In this document: piece by piece, positions 9,829 to 20,328 of the stretch | Layout: every line of letters starts with the position of its first letter | Numbering within the stretch: position 1 is the stretch's first letter | Source: Apostichopus parvimensis | Lineage: Eukaryota > Echinodermata > Holothuroidea > Aspidochirotida > Stichopodidae | NCBI GenBank assembly: GCA_000934455.1 | Contig: KN883906.1 | Location: 17,512 to 46,875, forward strand | Reading direction: 5' to 3' | Length of the DNA: 29,364 nt | The notes under the pieces: model-generated | Database searches by the model: none | The model's input: only the letters and a program-made list of their open reading frames with translations | What the model was told of the DNA's origin: nothing | Translations under genes and position numbers: made by a program

Positions 9829-12331
9829 ATTTTCCCCCTTTGAGAGACATCAAAGGTTTAATGTTCCTTCACGAACACGGCTGAAGGCGTGTAGGTTTTA
9901 CCAAGTTTTAAATATGCCACCATCGAGAAACAGTTGCATCAGTGTGTTTTTTTTTACCTTTTATTTATTATAATTCTACTATTTTATAACGGAAATGAGT
10001 TTTGCAAATACTGAATCTACAATATAGAAGCATTTAACTGAAACACACTCTTAAGGTTTATAAATTACTGCTCCCAGACACGATTTGTAAACTACGATAT
10101 CTCCTAACCTTTGTCTTATGGGGAGTTTTTATCACAAGGTTTTCTCTCATTTAAGTAAACCATGATAGCTGGCTTTGTGTCTCATTTAAAATAAGGTGAC
10201 AATTTTCTAAGCTCTGGCCTCTTTTAGATACTTTCACCAAATGAAGATTAACTGAAAATGATTGACTTTTTCTTCAAAATTTCGTCCAACAAACACATTA
10301 CCTGTTTAGTAACACAAACGTAAAACGCAATTTTGAAAATTGAAAAGTATAATTTTTAATAATTTGTTATTATACACGATTAATGAAGCCAGCTCATTTC
10401 ATCGTTGTCGATTTGCAGTATCGAAAATTTACAGTATTGAAAAAGCACCGTAAAACATCAAAGAATAAGTAGTTGCAAAACTATGAGTTGATCAGTTTTC
10501 AAGTACCGATTCGGGTTATTACGTTCAATTCAGTTAATGTGTTAATAATACCTGAACGAGAGAGCAGACTTAAAATCAAATTTATCAGTTTGTAAAAGTT
10601 ATCAACAAGTCCAAGTCTAAGTCAAAGACTTCAGAAAGTTAGACACTGTTTTGTTTGTATTTGTTATAGTTTTATGTAGGATACAGTACTACTTGCTTTG
10701 GCTTTTAACAAATCGATGTTTTCGATTTTTCAGGGGTTTAATATTATAGCACATACATATTATAACACATACATATCAATATGCTCTTCAAGCAACTACA
10801 TATACATAGGTTTTATTTGACATGGAAGCGAGTTGTAAAGTTTGTGCAAACCAATTCAATGAAAATGTAATTACTATTTAATGGGCCGTTAATATACATT
10901 TGGCCAGAACATAGTAACTGATACAGCACACTTCCCAATGATAATACTTCTCCCCAGTTGCAGTACACAAATTGATCTCATCGAAATTGTTAAAACAGTT
11001 GGCCTCCAAGTAATTGGATCAAATTCTCAGGGTGGACTATAATGTATGACAAATAACGTTTTAGAATTTGCTTTGGGTGTTTGCATAGTTGTTCTTAACA
11101 CCATAAAATGTATTTAGAATGACATTCTTTAGGCAGCTGAATAAAACAACTACACATCCTACATCAAGAAAGTAATACTCTTAGGAAGACAGATTTCAAA
11201 TGGATCTGAAAATGCGGTCGATTTGGAGCTTGTTAGAACTTGATAAACAAGTTCTCTTCACTAAGTTCAATTCCACCGAATTTTCAAGAAGAAACAGTTT
11301 ATTATACAGAAGGTTAGTGAGAGGATTGATCACTATCATAATAGGTACTTGTACTTTTACTGAAGTAGGTTTGCCAGATAGCCGCCTTTGCCTAATTTCT
11401 GGACAAACTACTGATGCCATCGTTTAGCTTACAATCTAAAAGAAACGTGAATTCTCTGACATTTCAAGGACCTGATGCAATTGCTTGTCCGTACTTGCAT
11501 ATATTTGTGAATTATCACTATAATCGATCAGGAAATGTCAACTTGAAAATCAGACAAGAAGCTCTGATTCATACTCATAAAAGTCAAACACAACAATATT
11601 TGTGTTTAATTATTCTCTACGGTGATTAATACATTTAGCCGAAACGAAATAGGCCCTTCATTGTGAGTGTAGATTAATATGTTAAACATGAAGCTATGAT
11701 GAGTTGTGACAATGTTAGAAACTCAACATCATTTACACAGCAGGTCAACACAGTTAATGTTTTCGTCTTGCCATGCAACGAAACCACGTTGACTTAATTA
11801 ACTAAGAAAACTTGAACTTGTTCTATAGGCTGGTTTACGTGTAAGAAAACTGCTTTCAAGATGTAGTCTTTGGCTGTTGAACAACAAAACTAACACGATT
11901 ACGTACCTTCAGGGAACCTTAATCGTACTCTTTTCTTCTCCAAGTGGAATTTATTCAAAAGATATAGTTCTCAAAAGATTACATAGTTGATGGAATTACC
12001 ATAATCTTGGTCTGTATGAACTTTTTCTAACACACTTTCAGCATATTAAACATAAGAATACTTTCATATTTGTTATCAAACCTTATGATTTACATGTGAG
12101 ATCGCCGTCATATTTCAAGATTATATATGTTTAAAGACGACTTAGATTATCTCAAGGTATCGCCACGTTGAGTGTCATTGTTTATCGTGCATTACACATC
12201 GTACTTCATGGAATTCTTTCGTGTGATAATAAATGTGGGTCAATAATTATGATATTCAAAACACAGGCACAGTCGTTGTTTCATCAAGGATCCACTTCAG
12301 ATACGAGCTGATTTTTTTTCTTTTGGACCAG

Positions 12332-12388
12332 CTACATTTCTACTTTTACATGATGTGAAAGGTTTGAAATATGCAATTTATCTTATTG
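12332..12388 (+). CDS. candidate 57-nt microexon
   Basis: A strong acceptor (long T-rich tract, then TTTTGGACCAG at 12321-12331) and a strong donor (GTGAGT at 12389) bracket 57 nt. One frame is open throughout: 18 complete codons (TFLLLHDVKGLKYAIYLI), two leading bases and one trailing base. Length is a multiple of three, so skipping would keep frame. No partner exon is identified. Confidence 0.15.
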
Positions 12389-12516
12389 GTGAGTGATGTC
12401 TAATGCATGATACGACATTAGGCATGAAACAACGTGGATTAAAGGTGATGATGGATCCACATACTTCTTTATATGCGCATACTATACCTCCAACAATACG
12501 CACAAACTAAACCTCC

Positions 12517-12527
12517 AAGATGGCGGC
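12517..12527 (+). promoter_or_regulatory. YY1-type motif AAGATGGCGGC
   Basis: An exact match to the core YY1 site seen at or just after the start of many metazoan transcripts. Its embedded ATG (12520) opens only a 9-residue frame ending at 12549. It lies 38 bp upstream of the perfect inverted repeat. Confidence 0.3.
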
Positions 12528-12565
12528 AATTGCTTGTTTTCTATTGTGATTCGTAACAGTTGCAG

Positions 12566-12631
12566 TTTAATAATTAACTATGATTGTTGAATAAATCTGT
12601 GTATAGAAGACAATCATAGTTAATTATTAAA
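12566..12631. repeat. perfect 22-bp inverted repeat with 22-nt spacer
   Basis: 12566-12587 (TTTAATAATTAACTATGATT and two more bases) is the exact reverse complement of 12610-12631. Pairing stops at both ends of the arms. RNA from either strand would form a 22-bp fully paired hairpin with a 22-nt loop. The loop contains AATAAA (12590-12595 on the plus strand). The perfect pairing is less typical of an animal microRNA precursor, which usually has mismatches, and fits a young fold-back repeat at least as well. Confidence 0.85.
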
Positions 12632-12639
12632 AGATGTAT

Positions 12640-15161
12640 AGATCATTAATACCTCGTCTTATGTTATTCGAGGTTAGGTTCAGTTTAAGCATTACAATGA
12701 CAAGTAATGAGCTATTCCATGAACTGTTTGAGAACAAAACCCAGAAACAAATGTGTGAGTTGGTTTGCAACTGTTACGAATTGCAAACCCTTCCAATAGC
12801 ATATGAAAGTGGCTGCATTGTAGAGCATTAACAAAAACAGTGGTAATCATTACCAGCCGTTTGTAAAAAGGAAATGTTGTGTGAACTAGTAATACTATCA
12901 TATACCCTATTGATTCCTTGTGTACGTAAGTTGACTGTGTCAATTCTCTTTCAATATTATCGTTAGTGAATCCCACTGCCACATTGCGTTATCATTGCTA
13001 GCTGTTGGATAATTGAAGCTAGCGAACAAATCATTGTGGGCCAACTTCATAAGGCATTGACTGTGACAGAAGATGCATAATTCGTGGGATATGAATCAAC
13101 CGATATGTCAGAATTGGGAGGGAGCTTACTTCGTTACGTCTCCGTTGGGATAGCTCATGGCTAAACATCTGAAAATCTGTGAGGCACGAGAAAATTCAAA
13201 ACCAAGTTATGAACACGTTAGAGGCCAATGACGTAAACCGTTGTTTCCTTCCCTTACGGTCTGGGGAAACATTTTTTCAGTCTTTTTATTTTCAATGGCC
13301 GATAACAGTTTGGAGGTCAGACGAACGAATCCTTTCATTCCTTTGGCTACGCTAACCTCGATGTTTTAACGCTTAAGAACAGTGTTTCTACTCCCTACGT
13401 CGACATCGATGAAATGAAGTCATTCATAAAAACAAAAAGAATGCACATTAGCTTAAAGAATCTGGCAAATTTTCTTCAAGGCCATTCCTTCTTAATTCTA
13501 TGTTTCCTTTGACATTACTCTTGACAGTCCACATAACGTTTGTGAGTACAAGCGCAAATCTCTCCTAAGAACAGGTTTAACATCATCTTTAGAAATGCTT
13601 AAACAGCTGTAAAAGAAAATATTCAGGGAGGGAGGAGGCCTCGGGGGTTTGTCTGTCTAGCTAATGTAGATACAAGCCTGAGAGCTCTCTGGAGGAAGTT
13701 TGGAGTCGCATTTCGTATTCAGAAGGAAGTCATTGTTATGTGTATTGATTTAAACGTCCTTGGTTGACATATCGTGGTCTCGAGGCTTTAATAACTGCGA
13801 ATATCTTTCCCTTTACCCAGCCAATTGACAAGTGCAGTATTTATGTTAAAATTTTCCAAGACAATCCCAAGGAAGACAATAATGATCGATGCTAGTTAAC
13901 TGGAATTGAAAATCAATAATTTTGTTTAACGTTCATCCTTGTGTTAGCACGATAACTTGGACAGTTTGTTGAACACACTATATATTGAAAGACTGCCCTT
14001 GAATAGAACCTAATAGAAATATTGTATTCTAAAGGATTGTGATATAAAGTTGACAATGAACAGGAGTTTTGTTCAAAATGAGCATTATCAACTTCAGTAT
14101 AGATATATACTCATTAAACGGACTTAAAGGTCTGCTGTATAGACCCCAACTATGGCACGCTGTCATGGAAAAGTTTCCTGAGATTACGTTATCGACCTGC
14201 CTTGGTCGTAAAATGACCTCTTTTTACCAAATTGTCTGCAACGCCTGGCACATAGTTTTCTTGTATGAGGGTCTTTGTGTGAACGCTGTATGATTAACTA
14301 CACTGTAGACATGAACATTTTTCCACACAGTGTTTACACAAAGAGCCTAGTGGTGTTAAGGAGCTAGCTATGCAGGCTAATTATAGAGCCTGGGGTCGAT
14401 TTACGACCGTGGCAGGTCGATTACGTAATCAAAAAACTTTCCTAGCTATAGCGTGTTATAATTGGAGCCAATAAAGCAGATCTTTAAGCTCACCTTTAAT
14501 ATTCCGGGTGTGAATAAGAAGCCACTAACATGCTGCATTAGTAACTGTTATTACAGTCAGAGGTGTCTCGGAAATATAGGATCTACCCTTGACAGAAAAT
14601 TTCTAAATATAGAAACAACACAAAGAATTACGATTACGAAATATATAACTTTGATAGACTTTATAAAATCAATGTTCTACTACAGTCGATTCAAAATAAC
14701 TGAACTCGTCCATGCAATGGCATAACATCTAAACTAATTAAATTATTCTTGAGTTCACGTTATCAGTTTAACACTGTTTCTAATTATGCAGATATTGCAA
14801 TATACCTTTTATATTTTTACCTATTATCTTATACGGGTATCTTGTTAGGTATTGTTATAATGGTTTCATGTTAGTTTTAGTACATAAGTACTAATAACTC
14901 ATTTTCATTCTCATATCAATTCAGTGATGTTTTATTTTACATCAATTAAGACAGTACACGTTTGCATCCGGTAGCATTGCGGTTGGAATAGACATATATA
15001 CATGTATGTAAGAGTAGAAAAAATTAATACAGCCATGTGTTGCATTTAATATGCAATTAATATTGCCAATATGGTAACATTTTCAGCGTTATATTCTTCC
15101 TGGCTGGGAGAGCATGATATCTTTTTGAGAGATACATTGCACTAGCAGTATAGTAATATAG
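12640..15161. other. unique AT-rich stretch, no supported gene
   Basis: It contains short frames only (up to 96 codons on the minus strand at 12982-12692, and 87 codons at 14462-14725 with a non-ATG start), none with a recognisable domain. A perfect palindrome GATTACGTAATC (14419-14430) matches the PAR-bZIP/NFIL3 consensus but stands alone. Confidence 0.55.
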
Positions 15162-16287
15162 TGAGATTCAGTATAGTCTACTGATACTCTGTTTTCTCTC
15201 GTAACTATTTCGCCATGTCTTCCTAAACACCCCTTTAACAGTATACAAATACAAAGAATCTTGCAGGCGCCTGAGAGTAGAACTCTCAATATTTATACCG
15301 TATGGGATTTACCACGTCATCTAAAATTCCTCGTAAATTTACCCGGTAAATAACACACATTAACAAGTGTTGAGCTCGTTTTGCGGTGTCAGATATCCCA
15401 GGCGAATACAATATATGCATATGGTGAGAAGCCTGCGGAAATTGTACGTGTAAATTTTCATGAATTACATCTAGCGTTTGAAAGTTTGCATAATCATAAT
15501 GCATGGTAAGTGAGTGCAACTGCATATATGTGAACCCGTGTAGTCAATATAGGATAGAGATATGTACTATGAATCTAGGTTATATATGTTGTTTGTATTG
15601 TTTTTTGCGTTGTGCTTGTTGTTTTGATTTTGTCAATAATTTTCTAGCGTTTAAAATATCTATAGATCAACATTTGAGAGCAACTTGTGCTTCTGTATTA
15701 TTAATATAATCTGTTTTTATTTTAAGATATAACAATCAGCGAAACTTTATTTAAATAGGTCGGAAGCAAATAAACGTAATCGTACTACTAAAAAATTCGA
15801 GTCTGGTTTATTGATGAGAGGAAATAAAAGAAACTGTTCTTCAAAAGCCCTACTTAGAAACGGAATTTGTAAAACCCTTATCGTCTTAAATGAAAATCTG
15901 CGTCCTGTATACATGCGACATATGGTGAGGAGAAACGTTGTTAGGTTTCACCCTTTTGTTGACGCTTCTAAGTTTGGTGAACATTGATATTCTTTAGAAG
16001 GTTTGGCTATTATACTTATAAAGTTTGGTACTTTGAGATACAGAACAGGCTGCAGATACTAATCAAGTCGAATCTGGTATCAAACATTGCAAATTTCTAT
16101 TCAAAATGACACAGTACGAATGTTGACACTTTTTTTGAGTGTTCATTTTTGGTCAATCTTGAAAGCTCTCAACTTGAACAAGATAATGCAGGTGAAGGCA
16201 AATGTTTAGCTCAAGATCAAAGCATTATGAGTGTCCATAAACATTGTGGGTCATATTCGGTGGCACCAACTGAAAGGATGACAAGAG

Positions 16288-16297
16288 TATATAAATA
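16288..16297 (+). promoter_or_regulatory. TATA-box match (copy 1)
   Basis: TATATAAATA is a consensus TATA element, repeated in copy 2 near 20319. No good ATG frame follows closely. An open segment at 16397-16473 could be a downstream exon. Confidence 0.2.
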
Positions 16298-16396
16298 ACA
16301 AACTGACCAACTTAAGCAACTGTTACCCACATCTCGGATTTTCCATGTAGGCAGTTAAATATTAGAACGTGACTCGTTTGATTTATGTATTGTTAG

Positions 16397-16473
16397 AGGA
16401 GTACTACATTACTTCTTTCGTTCGCATTTTGTCTCCTTGTTTCTGAAAAAGTTGAGTCTAAGATAACCGTTAG
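16397..16473 (+). CDS. candidate exon with hydrophobic peptide (copy 1)
   Basis: An acceptor-like TTTATGTATTGTTAG ends at 16396, and a good donor TTAG|GTAAGA follows 16473. The 77 nt between are open in one frame and encode a hydrophobic stretch (TLLLSFAFCLLV) followed by a polar tail. The segment is intact in copy 2. No initiating exon is identified, and the pyrimidine tract is only moderate. Confidence 0.13.
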
Positions 16474-17010
16474 GTAAGAACATTGTGACATAGAAACCAA
16501 TAAGCATCCATCATAACATGTATTATGATTTGAACTAGAGAGGAACTGCTGACGACAAGCAATAACACGCTCAGATTAACCTTGACAGGAAGAATAAACA
16601 ATCATCATTGATACAATGGTAAAAGGCGAAGTTTTAAAAACTTAATTAATTTTATCTGACGTTTGATAATTTAAGTATGTGTGAATACGAATCAACAAAG
16701 ATGACAACATCATTTATTGATCAGTAAAGACATCGTGAAGAAAACTTGGCTGTATCAAAGTTTGTTTTCTGTCATAGACATAGGTCTTGCACTTCGCAAA
16801 CTTCAAGAAGACAAGAACGTTCGATAAATAAAAACTCTCTTTCAGCGGAGTAGCATAAATGATGTGTTTTTGGTGGTTTTTTATTCATCTGTCATGTATA
16901 TGGTGATATTTTGCATATCTAGTTCTCTAAGGTATTCTTACTTGAAAGTATAGCTCCATTAACTTTTTATTGTACTCCTTCGAATTCAAAGTTGCTCTCT
17001 CTCCACCTAT

Positions 17011-17020
17011 CTCTCTCTCT
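17011..17020. repeat. CT microsatellite, length-variable between copies
   Basis: Five CT units here against seven in the second copy (21042-21055). Confidence 0.85.
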
Positions 17021-17236
17021 TTGATAATTTGAATCAAATAAATTTTAAGAATAATTTGCATGACTACTTTATTGCTGCCATTATAGACAATTGTACCTCG
17101 ATGTCCTAGATGGCCTTAAGGCTCCCTTATTGCCAAAGTAAAACCTTCTACGCCCGGTGCACAAATGCAAGTTGAACAGTAATTTCATTCACTTTCATTT
17201 GACTTCGAATGAATCAATACTTGTGACGGAAACAGG

Positions 17237-17247
17237 TATATAAATAG
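17237..17247 (+). promoter_or_regulatory. TATA box TATATAAATAG (copy 1)
   Basis: It fits TATAWAWR exactly. A start of transcription about 30 bp on would fall near the CATCAGCC at about 17268-17275, a partial initiator match. An ATG opening a hydrophobic peptide lies at 17392, giving a 5' leader of roughly 120 nt. Confidence 0.35.
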
Positions 17248-17391
17248 CAATTGTTTACCAAAACCACCATCAGCCTAGCTCAGAGTCAATAAAACTTTAG
17301 GCGGGACTTGTCCCTTTATTCATCCATTGCAGCATTGCAGCAAAGTACGGAACCATTAGACCCTACAGAAGCGACGCCTAGCTGCATCCTT

Positions 17392-17614
17392 ATGACCTAC
17401 TCTTTTTTTTCTCTAGCAATCTTTTTGGCAGGGTGAGTCTTGCATTTCTATGAGAGGCTGCCCCTGGGAATGCACGAGAGTGTCGAAAAGCAATCATGGT
17501 TTCTCCAGTGTGACCCTCGAATTTGAAGAGGCTTTTCGTGTCACAGAAAGAGTATGCCCGTTCACACGCAGACACAAAAAGCATGCATGGACGTTTTACT
17601 TGATTTTCATTTAA
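17392..17614 (+). CDS. candidate small secreted peptide gene, first exon plus possible second (copy 1)
   Basis: The ATG at 17392 encodes MTYSFFSLAIFLA, a short hydrophobic signal-peptide-like sequence, and exon 1 would end at 17432 in front of a consensus GTGAGT donor (unspliced, the frame hits TGA at once). The nearest usable acceptor, GTTTCTCCAG, ends at 17508. Splicing there removes 76 nt, keeps frame and gives 34 more codons after the junction glycine, to a TAA at 17612-17614, for 48 residues in all. The tail is charged, with RR and KK pairs and one Cys. The real second exon could instead lie far downstream. A 64-codon minus-strand frame overlaps this region (17584-17390). No homology is recognised. 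The intact copy in the second block is uninformative because the copies are too alike. Confidence 0.22.
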
Positions 17615-17897
17615 ACACTACTAAGACACAAGCTGCCATCGCTGCTTCTTACATTCCACGGTAGTTAATGTTTGAAGTAAATGATACACAGACAAAGAAT
17701 ATTTCCAACAAATCAATGCAAGTCACGTAGATCCGTTACCCTCGTCGACTTGAAATTGTCCTCTCTTGTTTTTGTAGGGATTTTTATATAAAGTTACAAA
17801 AGACTAAAGAGGAAAGGAAACGGAAATGTGCCTTTCAACATTGCCATGAGACAAGTACTGCATTGATCCTGCTGGACTTAAACGGACAGTGAACTAA

Positions 17898-17929
17898 GTC
17901 TCTATCTCTCTCTATCTCTCTCTATCTCG
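17898..17929. repeat. CTCTAT-type microsatellite, length-variable between copies
   Basis: The array has a 10-bp step of CTCTATCTCT type. The second copy, at about 21934-21961, is 2 bp shorter. Confidence 0.85.
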
Positions 17930-18320
17930 TATAGTATTAACGAAGGGGAATTGTTTTGACTGGCTTAAGTGAACCTGAATATCCATTGCACTTGTTTTTA
18001 GAGCCATGTAATGATTTTATCTTAGTATCTCAATGTCAAATAGAGAAGGCAATTCTACTGCGCTGCACTTTCGAACATTTTCTGTTACGTTAAATCAGTG
18101 GCATTCTTTTCATTTATATCTTCTTTTTTATATAAGTTAAATGTTGTTATACAGTATGGTATGATGATATGCTACATTATACCGTATTGTTTAGGCTGTT
18201 GCATACGTGTTAGCTTTCATGCATTGAAAGTAACACACTATATATAGACTATATATACGTGTATACCTCTGTCATATAAAACGTTGTGACAGCCAGTTGT
18301 TCGATGTTGGTGAATCCAAA

Positions 18321-18343
18321 ATGGCGATATTAGTGCTTGTGTT
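18321..18343 (+). CDS. 5' fragment of a small ORF, cut by the gap (copy 1)
   Basis: AAAATGGCG (ATG at 18321) opens MAILVLV and is then lost in the Ns. It is the same frame as the complete one in the second copy. Confidence 0.2.
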
Positions 18344-19170
18344 NNNNNNNNNNNNNNNNNNNNNNNNNNNNNNNNNNNNNNNNNNNNNNNNNNNNNNNNN
18401 NNNNNNNNNNNNNNNNNNNNNNNNNNNNNNNNNNNNNNNNNNNNNNNNNNNNNNNNNNNNNNNNNNNNNNNNNNNNNNNNNNNNNNNNNNNNNNNNNNNN
18501 NNNNNNNNNNNNNNNNNNNNNNNNNNNNNNNNNNNNNNNNNNNNNNNNNNNNNNNNNNNNNNNNNNNNNNNNNNNNNNNNNNNNNNNNNNNNNNNNNNNN
18601 NNNNNNNNNNNNNNNNNNNNNNNNNNNNNNNNNNNNNNNNNNNNNNNNNNNNNNNNNNNNNNNNNNNNNNNNNNNNNNNNNNNNNNNNNNNNNNNNNNNN
18701 NNNNNNNNNNNNNNNNNNNNNNNNNNNNNNNNNNNNNNNNNNNNNNNNNNNNNNNNNNNNNNNNNNNNNNNNNNNNNNNNNNNNNNNNNNNNNNNNNNNN
18801 NNNNNNNNNNNNNNNNNNNNNNNNNNNNNNNNNNNNNNNNNNNNNNNNNNNNNNNNNNNNNNNNNNNNNNNNNNNNNNNNNNNNNNNNNNNNNNNNNNNN
18901 NNNNNNNNNNNNNNNNNNNNNNNNNNNNNNNNNNNNNNNNNNNNNNNNNNNNNNNNNNNNNNNNNNNNNNNNNNNNNNNNNNNNNNNNNNNNNNNNNNNN
19001 NNNNNNNNNNNNNNNNNNNNNNNNNNNNNNNNNNNNNNNNNNNNNNNNNNNNNNNNNNNNNNNNNNNNNNNNNNNNNNNNNNNNNNNNNNNNNNNNNNNN
19101 NNNNNNNNNNNNNNNNNNNNNNNNNNNNNNNNNNNNNNNNNNNNNNNNNNNNNNNNNNNNNNNNNNNNNN
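18344..19170. other. assembly gap (827 N)
   Basis: Runs of N with no sequence. Long open frames across it are artefacts of translating N. The duplicated blocks begin and end exactly at its borders, so its real content may be nil if the flanking contigs overlap. Confidence 1.
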
Positions 19171-20318
19171 TGAGATTCAGTATAGTCTACTGATACTCTG
19201 TTTTCTCTCGTAACTATTTCGCCATGTCTTCCTAAACACCCCTTTAACAGTATACAAATACAAAGAATCTTGCAGGCGCCTGAGAGTAGAACTCTCAATA
19301 TTTATACCGTATGGGATTTACCACGTCATCTAAAATTCCTCGTAAATTTACCCGGTAAATAACACACATTAACAAGTGTTGAGCTCGTTTTGCGGTGTCA
19401 GATATCCCAGGCGAATACAATATATGCATATGGTGAGAAGCCTGCGGAAATTGTACGTGTAAATTTTCATGAATTACATCTAGCGTTTGAAAGTTTGCAT
19501 AATCATAATGCATGGTAAGTGAGTGCAACTGCATATATGTGAACCCGTGTAGTCAATATAGGATAGAGATATGTACTATGAATCTAGGTTATATATGTTG
19601 TTTGTATTGTTTTTTGCGTTGTGCTTGTTGTTTTGATTTTGTCAATAATTTTCTAGCGTTTAAAATATCTATAGATCAACATTTGAGAGCAAGTTGTGCT
19701 TCTGTATTATTAATATAATCTGTTTTTATTTTAAGATATAACAATCAGCGAAACTTTATTTAAATAGGTCGGAAGCAAATAAACGTAATCGTACTACTAA
19801 AAAATTCGAGTCTGGTTTATTGATGAGAGGAAATAAAAGAAACTGTTCTTCAAAAGCCCTACTTAGAAACGGAATTTGTAAAACCCTTATCGTCTTAAAT
19901 GAAAATCTGCGTCCTGTATACATGCGACATATTGTGAGGAGAAACGTTGTTAGGTTTCACCCTTTTGTTGACGCTTCTAAGTTTGGTGAACATTGATATT
20001 CTTTAGAAGGTTTGGCTATTATACTTATAAAGTTTGGTACTTTGAGATACAGAACAGGCTGCAGATACTAATCAAGTCGAATCTGGTATCAAACATTGCA
20101 AATTTCGAGATACTTGATGTGTCTATTCAAAGTGACACAGTACGAATGTCGACACTTTTTTTTTATTGAGTGTTCAGTTCTGGTCAATCTTGAAAGCTCT
20201 CAACTTGAACAAGATAATGCAGGTGAAGGCAAATGTTTAGCTCAAGATCAAAGCATTATGAGTGTCCATAAACATTGTGGGTCATATTCGGTGGCACCAA
20301 CTGAAAGGATGACAAGAG

Positions 20319-20328
20319 TATATAAATA
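20319..20328 (+). promoter_or_regulatory. TATA-box match (copy 2)
   Basis: TATATAAATA, the counterpart of the site at 16288. It is unsupported by a following gene. Confidence 0.18.

Larger units (their letters stand above)
8760..12330. other. AT-rich non-coding stretch, no supported gene
   Basis: The longest frames are 82 codons at 9725-9973 (explained by a pyrimidine tract encoding Pro/Ser) and about 75 codons on both strands at 11196-11427. None shows a domain. Landmarks are an E-box GTCACGTGAT at 9443-9452 and a 16-bp direct repeat at 10741-10772 (ATATTATAGCACATAC, then the same with one change). Confidence 0.55.
15162..18343 (+). repeat. duplicated 3.2-kb block, copy 1 (left of gap)
   Basis: This block is nearly identical to 19171-22376 and in the same orientation. 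Its left edge joins unique sequence at 15161, and its right edge is the first N of the gap. By eye about ten substitutions separate the copies (for example 15684 C against 19693 G, 15924 G against 19933 T, 17440 T against 21475 C). Four indels are seen: 17 bp missing after 16097, 5 bp fewer in the T-run near 16130, two fewer CT at 17011, and one more CT step in the CTCTAT array near 17910. These sum to the observed 24-bp length difference. Confidence 0.97.

Noticed and set aside
11196-11427. Overlapping 74-75-codon frames on both strands
   Set aside because: No recognised domain, promoter or splice borders; mutual shadows in stop-poor DNA.
13626-13647. G-rich segment resembling a G-quadruplex
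   Set aside because: Only three runs of three or more G are present, so the four-run pattern is not met.
14419-14430. Perfect palindromes GATTACGTAATC here and TTATTACGTAATAA at 26670-26683, matching PAR-bZIP sites
   Set aside because: The TTACGTAA core is expected about once by chance in AT-rich DNA of this length, and neither site is near a supported gene.
15089-15289. 66-codon minus-strand frame with a signal-peptide-like start (LRVLLSGACKILCICILL)
   Set aside because: It begins at TTG, not ATG, and no upstream exon with a convincing donor is visible.
15286-15525. 79-codon minus-strand ATG frame, also present at 19295-19534
   Set aside because: No domain, promoter or splice support. Its presence in both copies says nothing because the copies are almost identical.
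15503-15709. 68-codon cysteine-rich plus-strand frame, also at 19512-19718
   Set aside because: It opens at ATGGTAAGT, which resembles a donor as much as a start, lies in T-rich low-complexity DNA and shows no family resemblance.
17390-17584. 64-codon minus-strand ATG frame overlapping the candidate secreted-peptide exon
   Set aside because: It has no recognised domain. The copies differ by an Arg/Gly change, and the plus-strand signals explain the region at least as well.
18297-19298. Open frames of about 280-320 codons on both strands across the gap
   Set aside because: They exist only because runs of N contain no stop codons; the flanking residues are a handful on each side.
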